A model generated the notes under the pieces. That model did not search any database, was not told the DNA's origin, and saw nothing but the letters and a program-made list of their open reading frames with translations. A DNA stretch of 64,000 nt, taken from positions 113,125,061 through 113,189,060 of the forward strand of contig NC_081183.1 of assembly GCF_029867415.1 (NCBI RefSeq). Direction: 5' to 3'. Positions 45,026-56,249 of the stretch are shown one piece after another (positions within the stretch are counted from its first letter, which is position 1; every line of letters begins with the position of its first letter). The position numbers and the translations under genes were made by a program. The stretch is from Vicia villosa (Eukaryota; Streptophyta; Magnoliopsida; Fabales; Fabaceae).

Positions 45026-48000
45026 GTCTTCATTCTTCGAAAAGATTTCGGCCTACGTGGCCGAGAACAAACAGAAGGCGGCTCTCGAGGCCGAATTAGC
45101 AGATGTTAAGGTAGATACCATCCAAATCAAAGAAGAGATAGCAGAATTGGAGGTGCATACAGATTTCGAACACTCCAAAGATACGATCCTAGACGAAGAG
45201 ATTATGGACGAAGGATCAAACCAAAGATTAGATGCAATATACGACGAAGAACCTTTAGGGTTCGAAAAAGACCCAATGGCTTCTAATATAAAGATGTTAG
45301 CCCAAGATCCACTCGAAGAAGTAAACCTCGGAGACAGGGATCAAAAAAGGATAACATATATCAGCGCGAAATTAGAGCCAGAACTAAAAGCAACGGTCAT
45401 CAAAATGCTGAAAGAAAATAGAGATTGCTTTGCTTGGGATTATGATGAGATGCCTGGTCTAGGAAGGGATCTAGTCGAATTGAAGCTTCCAATAAAAGAA
45501 GGGAAGAAACCTGTGAAGCAAACTCCTAGAAGATTCGCGCCAGAGATCCATTCGAAGATTAAAGCAGAGGTCGAAAGGCTTTTACGTTGCAAGTTTATCC
45601 AAACTACAAGGTATGTCGAATGGATTGCCAATATAGTACCTGTAATTAAAAAGAATGGCTCTTTACGAGTATGCATAGACTTTCGTGATCTTAATGCAGC
45701 CACTCCTAAAGACGAATATCCCATGCCTGTAGCAGAAATGCTGGTAGACTCAGCCGCAGGTTTTGAGTATCTAAGTATGTTGGATGGATACTCAGGATAT
45801 AATCAGATCTTTATTGCAGAAGATGATGTATCCAAGACAGCGTTTCGTTGCCCAGGGGCAATAGGCACTTACGAATGGGTTGTAATGCCTTTTGGTTTAA
45901 AAAATGCTGGGGGCAACTTACCAAAGAGCAATGAACTCTATATTCCATGACTTTATAGAAACATTCATGCAAGTATATATAGACGACATTGTGGTAAAAT
46001 CTACTTCGGGAATGAGTCATCTCGATCATTTAAGCCAATCATTCGAAAGAATGAGGAAACATGGGTTGAAGATGAACCCCCTTAAATGTGCTTTCTTTGT
46101 ACAAGCAGGAGATTTCTTGGGTTTCGTAGTCCATAAAAAGGGAATAGAAATCAACCAGAACAAGACAAAAGCCATCATGGAAACCAAATCTCCATCCACG
46201 AAGAAAGAGTTACAATCACTGTTGGGAAAGATAAATTTTTTAAGAAGATTTATCTCTAACTTGAGTGGACGCACGCAAGCCTTCTCGCCTTTACTACGGC
46301 TTAAGCAAGGAAAGTTCGAATGGCGTGCTGAACATCAAGAAGCTTTCGATCAGATAAAGCAATACTTGACTTGTCCACCAATCTTATCTCCCCCAAACGG
46401 GAAGAAACACATGCGCCTGTACATTTCAGCATCAAACAAAACAATAGGCAGCATGCTGGCACAAGAAGATGAAAATGGCATCGAAAGAGCCATTTACTAC
46501 TTAAGTAGAGTACTCAATGATGCAGAGACTAGATATACTGCTATAGAAAAACTCTGCCTTTGTTTGTATTTCTCTTGTATTAAACTTAAGTATTATATAA
46601 AGCCAGTTGATGTTTACGTTTCGTCTCATTGTGATGTTATTAAGCATATGTTATCCAAGCCAATATTACATAGTCGAATTGGCAAGTGGGCTTTAGCCCT
46701 AACGGAATATTCGCTAATATTCCAACCTCTCAAGGCAATGAAAGGCCAAATTGTGTCAGACTTCATTGTCGATCACGCAGTGGTTGAGAATCATCAGCAT
46801 TACGTGGACCTAAAACCTTGGAAGTTGTACTTCGATGGGTCGACACATAGAGAAGGTTCTGGAGTTGGAGTGTTGATAATTTCTCCTGATGGAATTCCAA
46901 CAAAGCTCAAGTACAAACTCGAAGGACCATTATGCTCCAACAATGAAGCTGAGTACGAAGCGTTAATCGCCGGACTTGAGGCTTTGTTAGAACTGGGGGC
47001 AACCAGAGTCGAAATTAAAGGAGACTCCGAATTGGTCATCAAACAATTAACAAAAGAATACAAGTGCATCAAAGAGAATCTAATCATGTACTTTGTCATT
47101 GCAAATAGGCTACTCAAGAAATTCGAATATGTAGAATTGAAACACGTATCAAGGGTGAATAACCAAGAAGCGAACGACTTGGCACAGTTGGCTTCAGGAT
47201 ACAAAGTATCGAAAGAAAAATTGGAAGAATTGATCGAAGTAAGAGGAAGAGCAATGTCTACTAAACTTTCTCCGAGCGATCTAGAGAATTCACAATTGGG
47301 TTATGCCAACAAAGAAGAGTTCGAAGTCCTAAATATTGACTCTTTGGCAGACACGGATTGGAGGAGCCCAATAATCAACTATTTGAAGAATCCTTCGACG
47401 GAGACAGATAGAAAAATCAAGTATAGAGCCTTGTCATATTTTCTAATGGGGAATGAATTGTTCAAGAAAACTCCTGAAGGGGTATTGCTGAAATGCTTGG
47501 GTGAAGCAGAAGCATACTTGGCTCTATCAAACGTACACAGTGGGGCATGTGGTGCACATCAAGCAGGACATAAGATGAAATGGCTTTTGTTTCGTTATGG
47601 GATGTATTGGCCTTCAATGTTGAAAGATTGCATAGAATTTGCCAAGGGGTGCCAAGAATGCCAAGAACACGCAGGTATACAACATGCTCCAGCAAATGAA
47701 CTCAGTACAATAGTGAAACCTTGGCCTTTTAGAGGATGGGCTTTAGATTTAATTGGAGAAATTCACCCCAAATCATCCAGAGGTCAAAGGTACATTTTGG
47801 TAGGAATAGACTATTTCACAAAATGGGTCGAAGCAATACCATTGGCAAATGTGGACCAAGAAGCGGTGATTGAGTTTATTCAAAAATATATTATATATAG
47901 GTTCGGAATCCCAGAAAGCATAACAACTGATCAGGGATCAGTCTTCACTGGACGAAAAATGCAGGACTTTGCCAAGGAAATAGGATTCAAGTTGCTAACA

Positions 48001-48627
48001 TCCACACCTTATTATGCTCAAGCAAATGGACAAGTCGAAGCAGCAAATAAAATTATAATTGGTCTTATTAAGAAGCATGTGGGGAAGAAACCCAAGAATT
48101 GGCATAAGACTTTGGATCAAGCACTTTGGGCTTGTCGAACATCTCCAAAAGAAGCTACAAATACAACTCCGTTCCAGTTGACGTTTGGACATGATGCGGT
48201 ACTACCAATCGAAATATGTTTGCAGTCAGTAAGAATACAAAGACAAGCAGACATTTCTCCCAACGTTTACTGGGAGTTAATGATGAATGAGTTGGTAGAT
48301 CTAGACGAAGACAGGCTTCGAGCATTGGAAATGATTAAAAGACAGAAAGAAAGGGTATCCAGAGCATACAATAAAAAGGTGAAAGGTAAAACTTTTGTTA
48401 ATAATGATTTAGTCTGGAAAGTTATTTTACCTATAGACCGAAAAAATCAGGCGCTTGGTAAATGGTCCCCACATTGGGAAGGACCTTTTCGAATCTTAAA
48501 AACATTTTCGAACAATGCTTATGAAATCGAAGAATTAGCAGAAGATCGTAGGATCTTAAGAGTAAATGGGAAGTATTTGAAGAAATATAAGCCAAGCATG
48601 TTCGAAGTTAAGATTGCAAAAACGTAG
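45018..48627 (+). pseudogene. Pol (RT, RNase H, archaeal-type RNase H, integrase) with a single frameshift
   Basis: An ATG at 45018 overlaps the gag-pro stop by 8 bp in the +1 frame. RT motifs: VPVIKKNGSLRVCIDFRDLN, LSMLDGYSGYNQI, then YIDDIVVKS near 45980. Between them a run of five G (45909-45913) carries one G too many: the first frame stops at 45950 and the rest is open in the next frame to 48627. RNase H: LYISASNKTIGSML to LKYYIKP. Second RNase H: LYFDGSTHREGSGVGVLI, NNEAEYEALIAGLEAL, GDSELVIKQL. Integrase: HQAGHKM with CQECQEH zinc site, core WALDLIG, TTDQGSVFTG, ANGQVEAANK. No chromodomain is visible. Everything but this G run is intact. Confidence 0.92.
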
Positions 48628-48873
48628 ACACTTGAGGTGTCACGAAAAGCCAAAATGGTTAGCCATGTGTCAAAACACATGAGCCATATTGATCAAAATG
48701 GCTTTACATGCAGAATAACAGACTTAAAAAGGAAAAGTCTAAAGAAATTTCAAAATATTTGTCATTCATAACTTGGGTTTGCATGCATTACAAAAGATCC
48801 AAACAGGATCTGAAAGTACAACAAAAAAAAAAGAAAGCATAAAAACCCTAAGATAAAGGAAAAAGGGAAGTTG

Positions 48874-49608
48874 TTAGTTAATCCTTTGGTTTAAACCCTC
48901 CAAGGACAACACGGGTGAAGCTTCAGCTTCGAACATGTCGATGGCTCCGCCCTCACGCATGCGTCTCACTACACCCTTCCTTTGAAAGATGAAAGTAAGA
49001 AGTCTTCCGTATGGGAGGCAAGTCACGTTCCTCTGCCGTTCAGTACCAATAGAGACAGCTTTCACGAGACCTTTGAATATCATCAAAGGAATGTTGATCT
49101 TCTTCCCTCGAAGACCACAGAAGATAAACTCCAAATCTTCAACCAAGATGTCGTTTTCGTTGATCCTCCGAGGCTGGAAGTTGCCCACGAGCATCTGATG
49201 CCAGATCCTAACAACTCTGGCACTAAAAGGATCATTGTCCATGACGGACCTCAGCATGAGATGCGTGGTCATGTTAAAGCCATCGTCATCAAAGCGTTCC
49301 CCAGAGTTACTACACCTGATTAAGTGAGCAATGGTGGCAGGAGTAATACTGAAACGTGCATGCCGAATCTCAGAATCTATGGTGGTTCTACCTTCAGGAT
49401 CTATGCGTACAGTAGCATTCATCCAAAACTCAGCCAACATGTTTGGATAAACAGCACCTTCCAAGACTTCCTCAAAGTAGAAGTCCAATTCCTGATTGAC
49501 AAACAAAGTTTCAAGAGTGACAAAGTGGCGAAGGAGTTCATCCTCAGAAAGTCTGAACTCGCTCCGGATAAGGGTTTTGATTTCATTGAAAGAGAGGATT
49601 TCGGCCAT
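48874..49608 (-). CDS. Antisense accessory gene of the gypsy element (244 aa, plant-transposon-protein-like)
   Basis: Single open frame starting MAEILSFNEIKTLIRSEFRL, ending LSLEGLNQRIN. Conserved-looking stretches are EGAVYPNMLAEFWMNATV (about 50-67), HARFSITPATIAHLIRC, VVRIWHQMLVGNFQPRR, LRGKKINIPLMIFKGLVKAV and LPYGRLLTFIF. The same string of motifs in the same order occurs in the accessory ORF of the SIRE-like copia at 35117-37247, so the two proteins look homologous. It lies tail-side of pol, antisense, with a TATA box at 49719-49726. No catalytic motif, signal peptide or membrane segment is evident. From memory, databases call such domains putative plant transposon protein. Function unknown. 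Confidence 0.8.
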   Translation of the reverse strand: MAEILSFNEIKTLIRSEFRLSEDELLRHFVTLETLFVNQELDFYFEEVLEGAVYPNMLAEFWMNATVRIDPEGRTTIDSEIRHARFSITPATIAHLIRCSNSGERFDDDGFNMTTHLMLRSVMDNDPFSARVVRIWHQMLVGNFQPRRINENDILVEDLEFIFCGLRGKKINIPLMIFKGLVKAVSIGTERQRNVTCLPYGRLLTFIFQRKGVVRRMREGGAIDMFEAEASPVLSLEGLNQRIN

Positions 49609-49718
49609 TGTAAAAAAAAAAGAGAAGAAGGTTTTGGAGGAAGAAAAATGGTTTCTCTTTTCTGAGTTTAGGAAAGAAGAGAATGAGTGAATGAAGAAAA
49701 TAAGGGTGATATTGGACC

Positions 49719-49726
49719 TTTATATA
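49719..49726 (-). promoter_or_regulatory. TATA box of the 244-aa antisense gene
   Basis: TATATAAA on the minus strand within TTTCTATATAAAGGTCC, about 115 bp before the ATG at 49608; this leaves a 5' leader of roughly 80 bases. The region 49727-50180 between the two antisense genes shows no ORF. Confidence 0.55.
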
Positions 49727-50180
49727 GAAAGGGAATACTAAAGGTTGGTTTAGTTTCTTAATAATTGATTAGACTGCAGTTGGTTTTTCCAAAGAGAGGA
49801 GTTATTACATCCGCCGTTTCCCGCCCTTGGAAGTTGAACAGCAATCATGAAACTGATTCACGCACGTCTTGAAATGACGTTTTGAAAAAGTAACGTTACT
49901 GTTTAGTCATGATTAGGGCTAAAGAAGTAGAAACGTCAAGTCCAAAGGCTAAGAGGTCGCGAAGAGTATTCGGAGTTTACATGTTGCATTAATGAAGAGT
50001 ACTGTGGAGGATCTGAAAATATATTTTGACAAGAGATTGAAAAGATTTGCTAAGAAATAGTGCTGATAAATATTATATTTAAACGAAGGGAGAAGTTAAG
50101 CATATAAATAAGTGCTTTTACAAAACATATGAGGTTTCGATTACAAATAAGAACGCAACAGATAATAAGGTTCGAAGCAG

Positions 50181-53100
50181 CTAGTTGAAACCCTCAGGGA
50201 GGTTATTCTTGATCTTTGAATATTGTGACTCCCAAGAAGTCATACGGAGTTCAATCACCGATCGTTGTTTCTTCAACCTTTCGATCTCAGGAATCAATTT
50301 CTGAGCAGCCTCGAAATGTGTGATCCCTGATTGTACTATTTCGACCAACTCCTTTTGGTTGGATTGTTGGATGGTTGCCTGGCTGCGTTCAGCTTCCTTG
50401 ATTTTCTCCTCAAGTGCCTTTATCTCTTGTTTCCAGATCTTGATATTTTTTGCATGATCATCAAAGGCCTTCTGGTCTTCTGATTGCTTAAGTTTGAGGA
50501 CCTCGCCTCGTTGGGTTGCATCTACTGCAGAATTCCATGAAGAATCACGGGAGGCCATTGCTTCAGATAACTCTCTTTCGATACTTCGTTTTCGAAGGAT
50601 ATCAGCTTGAAGTTGCTCAACCAGAGAGCCTAACAGAACAAGTACGTCTGAGACTGTTGTGGAGACTTGAAGTAAATCTACTTTTTTCAAAAGTTGATTT
50701 AAACCCTGACTCTTAAGAGGATCCCGAATGAGGAGATCCACAAGATTGACATCGAAGAACCGCTCTTTGATTTGTCGAAGCAGGCTAGAAGTGTCTTCTT
50801 GGTTGCCAGACCCCACAGTCGCAACTGGAATAGTGTCAGGACTTGGAGACGAAGAAGTATCCACATTCATAATAATCTTCAAGAAACTAAGAGGATCAGC
50901 ATGCTTTAATTGTTCTAGCTCCGAAGGCGTAGGGGCAGGCATTGAAGTGGTCCCAGGATCAGCTTTTGTGTCAAGAGTCGAAGCTTCTTGAAAGTTTTGC
51001 TTTTCTAGTTTGGAAGTTTCCTCCATAGCATCTGATTCAGACACAGTGTCGTCACTATGATGAGGATGCAGATTCACATTGTCACTACCTGAGAGGGCGT
51101 GATCTTCGCCTTCCAAACTTTTGTCTTGATGAGTAGCTGGAGACTCATCAGTAGAATGACTTTCTTCAACGGGTTCATCGGGCAGCATAGTGTTGATGGG
51201 CTGAGCATCTTCGACCACGGGTGAAAGAGCAGGAGCTTTGTCTCGAGAAGTATCTGTGTCAGATAAAGCAGAGTTAGTCATAAGAATAAACCTGTAACAA
51301 GTTTGTCAACGAAGCTAAAGATTATTATTACCATAGAGTTTGGGAACATCAATGGTAAGACCAGGATCTTTGAAACCTGAAGTAGCAGTGCCAGCATCAT
51401 CCTGCAATAACAAGGTAAAAAAGTTAATCCCATTATTTAGATAAAGTCACAAGTTAATATGCGAAAAAACCTGAAAGACCTTGGTTTGGATATTATCTGG
51501 ACTTGAATTGTGACTTTCGACAACAAGTATGTTGCTAGTTGTTTTCAAAGGGGAATCTTCAGAGGACGCTTTATCAGTAGGAGAAGCAGTTTTGGAGGGA
51601 CTTGCTCCCTTTCCCTTTTTCGAAGGAGTAGCAGATTTTTGTCTTTTCCTAAGTCCTTGTCTAGTGCGAGGAGGAGATTTATCCTCATCATCTGAAGCAG
51701 CGGACGAAGAAACTTTCCGTTTCGGACCAGTTGGGGGCTTCGAACTCTGAAAAGACAGATGATAAGCAAAGGGACTATTGATTACAGATTATATAAGATT
51801 AAGAACGCAAAAGGTGCGTACCGTAGGCTTTTTATCAGGATTGAGAGAGCCACTTTCACTGGGTTTGTCGCTTTGGGATGTCCCAGGATTCTTTTGGGCA
51901 GGAGTCTCTTTGATCTTCCTCCTATGAGCAACAGCTGTAGTCGAAACTGAAATTAGTATACCAGCCAAAAAGGAAAAGTCAGTCGAAAAGATTGTCTGAA
52001 TCCAAACCTTCAGGTATTGGAGTCAAGACACGAACGTGTTCGAGATCTATATGGAGATGTCCTTTGAAAGTATCCAAGGTATGCTTAGTCGGAACCACCC
52101 GTTCAGCGCGTTTTTTACTACTGTTTTGAAGATCTTTTAAAACGTTGCCACACACAAACCAATCTGGAAAAGGGGGGCTCAAAGCCACACCAAAATCCGC
52201 GCTTGGCAGTGGAGGAAATTTTGGAGGATTAAGTTTGAAAGCCACTTCATAACGTAGTTCTGGTCGAACATACGAGGGCAATTTCAACTTATCCAGTTTG
52301 GCGGAAAACTTTTCGCGCAAAGTGATTGCAGCCTCATGAACGGTCCGACTAAGATCATCAGGCCTATAGATAGTTTCAAAAAAATTTTGGAAAGCTTGTA
52401 TTTCTTTAATATGAGTTGTAGTACCTTTACGAAAAGTCTCCTGCACATCAGCAAAAGCTGCAGTTAGTTCCTGCGTCAAACTATCAGCATCAAAGATTTG
52501 AGAAGTATAATAATTCGTCCACCATTGATGGAAGTCTGGTGTACAGTAAAAGGAAGGTTCGAAAGGAATAGGGGAAAGGTTGGTGACGCCAGCATATCTG
52601 TTAACTTTTGTTTCACATTCTTCTTCTGACAAGTATAAGGTGTGGAAGCACATATGACTCCTTTTCTCATATAAGCATTTTGGTTTTATTTGGACCAATC
52701 CAAACTGTCGTGAAACCAAGTTTGGTTGATAGCACACAAGAATGCATTGCCCTTTCGATGGTCGAAGACGGTGGAGGAACAACCTTGGAGTCAGAAAAGA
52801 TTCCCAAATTTCCATAAGCTCAGTTTGTTGATCCTGAGATGTTGGTGGGAATTTCTGAGTAAACCATTCAGGACCCTTGGTTCTATGTACAAACGGAGCC
52901 ATAGACGGATCGAATTGACGACGCTGGGCAAACATCATCATATACGCTAAGAAGTATTCTTGAAGTTTCCCAAGCTCTTCTTTTGGAGTCAGGTAAGCCA
53001 ACCTAGTTCCTTCAATAGTTCGATTCCTGATTTTGTCATTTTCCTCCTTGACTTTCCCTCGAAACGGAAGATGAGCTTCGAACGTAGCATTTAGCCACAG

Positions 53101-54096
53101 TTGCAAAAGCCAGAAAGGTCCAGCATAAAGTAAGGTACCAGATTGGTAATTCTTGGTAAGGTTTGCAGCTTCGCTAAGGTTTTCATAAAGAAATCCCAGA
53201 AGTAGTTGGCCAAGATTGAGCTTTTTTCCATTATGCAATTGATTAGCCATGCAAAGATATCTCTTTGCAACTTGTATGGATCTTGAGCAGAAAGCACATC
53301 GCGAAAGCCATAGCGCCAAGAAGGCAATATGTTCGTCATCAGAGACTTCTTCGTTCGCGGTAACATGATGTTGTTGGATAAACGCAGTATAAGTAACTGT
53401 CGAATTATTAAAGCCAATTGTGTCATCATCCATCTCAGTGGGATCGAAGTCTTCCCCAGTTGGTCGAAGTCCTGTAATCGCAGCTACATCGAAGAGAGTA
53501 GGGGTGACCATTCCACATGGGAGGTGGAAAGTGTTGTGGGAAGCATCCCAGAAATGGACCGCTGCTACTAGCATGGGTTGGTTATATGTTAAGCCTGTTT
53601 TTGATAGTTGGATCAAATCGTAGATTCCTAACGATTTCCAGTCAGATTCTTTCTTTTTCTCTACTTTTTCTAACCAGGCAAAGTACAAGTCAGGATCTTT
53701 GGCTAAAGGGAGTGACCTAAACACTTTCACAAAGTTGGTCATGTAATTTAACCTAATTTTTGGCAAAGCCAAAGGGGCTACGGTTGAAGTTTCTTCAACA
53801 TTAGCAGATTCTCCTGAAGGAGAGCAACCCTCTTCATTTGTGTTAGCTTTGCTCACTAATGGCCTAGTCTTATAATAAGCAGGGAAGAACCTACTTAAGG
53901 TTTGGTTATCTTCACCCGGCAATGGACCCATAAAAGCAAAAGATTTTCCAGAAAGTTCAAAGGGTATGATTACCTGGGAAGCGTAGATAGCGCGAACTTC
54001 TTCAACGTTAGGGTTTGGAATGTGTTCGTGTTCACCAGACCGTGTGGTGGATTGGAGCTTTAGAGCAGGTTGAAGAACATTGGAAGATGAAGCCAT
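50181..54096 (-). CDS. Antisense five-exon plant-mobile-domain gene inside the gypsy element
   Basis: Exons on the minus strand: 54096-52008, 51946-51822, 51746-51480, 51401-51332, 51253-50181. The four introns are 61-78 bp, all GT-AG, and joining them keeps one frame of about 1207 codons. Exon 1 carries a plant mobile domain (aminotransferase-like PMD, as in MAIN-like proteins): SDWKSLGIYDLIQLSKTGLT, VAAVHFWDASHNTFHLPCGM, LFDVAAITGLRPTGEDFDPT, at residues about 150-480. Exons 2-4 give a basic, Ser/Pro/Lys-rich linker (KKGKGASPSKTASPTD). Exon 5 has an acidic part and a C-terminal coiled coil (IKIWKQEIKALEEKIKEAER). No frame damage is seen. The exon model is mine; no transcript was available. 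Function is unknown; PMD proteins are linked to transposable elements and silencing. Confidence 0.8.
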
Positions 54097-54212
54097 CGGA
54101 CGAGTTTTGAGAAATTCAGATTTGAAAAGTTTGAAGATGTTGGTTCCTTTGTTTGATGAAGAAGACGGAGAAATAGGAATGAGAAGTTGTAAAAAGAGTG
54201 CAAGTCCAAAGT

Positions 54213-54220
54213 ATTTAAAG
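54213..54220 (-). promoter_or_regulatory. Probable TATA box of the plant-mobile-domain gene
   Basis: CTTTAAATACTTTGG on the minus strand, about 120 bp before the ATG at 54096, nearly the same spacing as for the other antisense gene. Confidence 0.45.
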
Positions 54221-54538
54221 GTTTAACGGAAATCCTTTTTAAATCTTTTGGGTAAAACCCAAAGGACACGTAGCGAATGATGATTTAATCCAATGGCGGT
54301 CAAAAGATTCAGCCTTACTCCTAGTATATAGGAGTAATGATCAGGAAGTAAGGTCAAGGACGTGGGAATGTAAGTTATGAGAAGACATTTTTGAGAATGA
54401 CAAGACGTTTCGGAAACAGAGATTATCAATGATTATGACGTTTAGTCAGTAGTCTTGGAACTATCAAAAATTTAATAAGAGACGAAATCTTATGATGGCA
54501 AAAAACGCCTATTTCTGTTGATCTTCGAAACAGGCATT

Positions 54539-54552
54539 TATTGGGGGCAATT
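54539..54552 (+). other. Polypurine tract region of the gypsy element
   Basis: TATTGGGGGCAATT directly precedes the 3' LTR; the five-G core is the likely plus-strand primer. Confidence 0.6.
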
Positions 54553-55640
54553 TGTTAGCTGAAGATTTCGTTGAACAAATATATGTGCTTCGAAGGAGTG
54601 TATGATCGAAGGCAAGGTGGTTACTGATGACCATCTCTGAGAAATATAAAATGGCTACTAATGGCCATGTTTCGATAGCAAGAAACGTCTAAGTTTTTTA
54701 TGAAGGTGATGGCTACTGAAAGCTATTGGAAGGACATATCCTCGAAGACTTAGACAAAATTTATAAATTGCTTAAGTATTATTATTTAGCGTGTTTGTTA
54801 GTAAGTGTTTATTAACATACTGCCACGCGTCGAAGATGGACTCAGGCGGGAAGATTTGAAATTTGAAGATAGTTGCGTAACTGCTTATTCACAGATGTCA
54901 TCGCTGGAAGTTCTTATGAGAAACGTGGCAGCGGATTAGCGTAGGGCCGTTATGGTCGAAACTAGTATAAATAGGAGTTTTTTATGATAGAATTCCGTGT
55001 GTTCATTTTGTACAAATCACTCACATATTTACTCAAGTATCAAGCGTTAACGAGAACGAGTTCGCTGAGAAAATGTACGTATGACACCACCATCTTAATA
55101 CATGAGTATTATCTTTTATTGCTTTTCGTTTTCGAATATCTTTAAATTCTTGCATTCTGTTTACTTCTTGTCATTTACATTACTGTATCTTTACTTTCAT
55201 GTTATTTACTTTCATGTTATTTACTTTCATGTTATTTACTTTCATGTTATTTACTTTCATGTTATTTACTTTCATGTTATTTACTTTCATGTTATTTACT
55301 TTCATGTTATTTACTTTCATGTTATTTACTTTCAAGATCTTTAACAGTTTTATGTTTTAAGATTCTTTACATTTAAACAGAATTGCATGTTACGTTATCT
55401 GCGTTGTTTACATTTTAAAGTCATAATCACATATAATCAAGTCATCACTAAAAGTGTATGTTTTCAATCGAATAACATTTGTCGAAGACAACGAATCATG
55501 AACATGGTTCTAAAGAATATTGATAACAATCTAATTGACTATGTGTCCTAGGATCAATCTAGTCGATCCTGCGAGTAACCAAATCATATTTATTATAGTT
55601 TGGAGGACTAGCGGTTGTTTACCGGAAATCACCGTAAACA
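54553..55640 (+). mobile_element. 3' LTR of the gypsy element (1088 bp)
   Basis: Same ends as the 5' LTR. One substitution (ATGGCTACTA for ATGGCTACTG) and one extra 15-bp repeat unit; TATA box at 54966-54973. Confidence 0.95.
55195..55329. repeat. 15-bp minisatellite in the 3' LTR, 9 copies
   Basis: Nine perfect copies of TTTCATGTTATTTAC, one more than in the 5' LTR. Confidence 0.97.
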
Positions 55641-55825
55641 GGACGAAAATACATCTCCAATTGACACAAGATTATGGCAGCCTCATCTTCTAATTCATCT
55701 AATTTTTTGAAATCAAGAACTTTATTACATATAGCATTGAAGAATAAGCACAATCTAGTTATAGTTACTCTCACATTTTTTGGTAGGATCCCACAGATAG
55801 CCACTAGTTGAAGTTGTTGCATCAA
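55641..55825 (-). pseudogene. CACTA transposase fragment (TNP2-type, DUF4218-like)
   Basis: Minus-strand frame MMQQLQLVAICGILPKNVRV then TITRLCLFFNAICNKVLDFK, LDELEDEAAIILCQLEMYF. This is the conserved CACTA motif RLCFFFNAIC...QLEMYFPP. The gypsy element interrupts it right after QLEMYF, and the downstream half is at 39440-39732. The upstream catalytic part of the transposase is absent. Confidence 0.88.
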
Positions 55826-56249
55826 TACGCTTCTGCTGTCGTCTCTAGTTCGCTTATTTTCTTAGGGTGTCTTATGAAAAAAATGCAGAATAAGTTTTGT
55901 TATAATTTACCAGTAAAACCTTTAACCACAGTTGAACAATTCAACCGTAGTGTGGATTTAAAATATCTAACAATGGTTGAGTCAAACCACCGTTGCTAAA
56001 TCATTCTCAATGCATGTTTTCAATAATGAACTTAAGTGACACAAGCTTAATGTACTCGAAAAAATGAAAAAAAATATAGTTGTTGGGAATCGAAGACGAG
56101 GATGCATAATTTATCACCATGTTTTTCAAGCACAACCTTCATTAAATTACTTTTTATAATCACTGAGCGCTTCAACTTTAACATATTACAACGGTGTATA
56201 GGATACCGTTGTAAATTTGACGTTGTTGTATATACTTTTCATGGTAGTG
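55826..56249 (-). mobile_element. CACTA right terminal region
   Basis: Short subterminal motifs CACCGTTGC, CAACGGTGTA, ACCGTTGTAAA and ACGTTGTTG occur near the end, which closes with CTTTTCATGGTAGTG. TTT follows as target copy. Confidence 0.8.

Larger units (their letters stand above)
39733..55640 (+). mobile_element. Tat-lineage Ty3/gypsy retrotransposon with two antisense accessory genes, very young
   Basis: LTRs 39733-40805 and 54553-55640; target duplication GGACG at 39728-39732 and 55641-55645. Sense strand: gag-pro (40889-45025) and pol (45018-48627). Antisense between pol and the 3' LTR: a 244-codon gene and a five-exon plant-mobile-domain gene. Pol has both a normal RNase H and a second archaeal-type RNase H, the mark of the Tat clade. 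The LTRs differ by one substitution (39840 G, 54660 A) and one 15-bp repeat unit, so insertion is recent. The total of 15.9 kb is large but normal for Tat elements with extra ORFs. Confidence 0.95.
29335..56249 (-). mobile_element. CACTA (En/Spm) DNA transposon, non-autonomous, with two nested retrotransposons
   Basis: The left end is CACTACTATGGAAAAG and the right end, reverse complemented, is CACTACCATGAAAAG; both lead into CAACAACG-type subterminal sequence. The 3-bp target duplication TTT is present at 29332-29334 and 56250-56252. Own sequence is only about 1.6 kb: 29335-30081, 39440-39732 and 55646-56249. It includes TNP2-type transposase fragments on the minus strand. The N-terminal catalytic region is missing, so it is a deletion derivative. 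The flanks join a split LINE relic, which confirms both ends independently. Confidence 0.9.
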
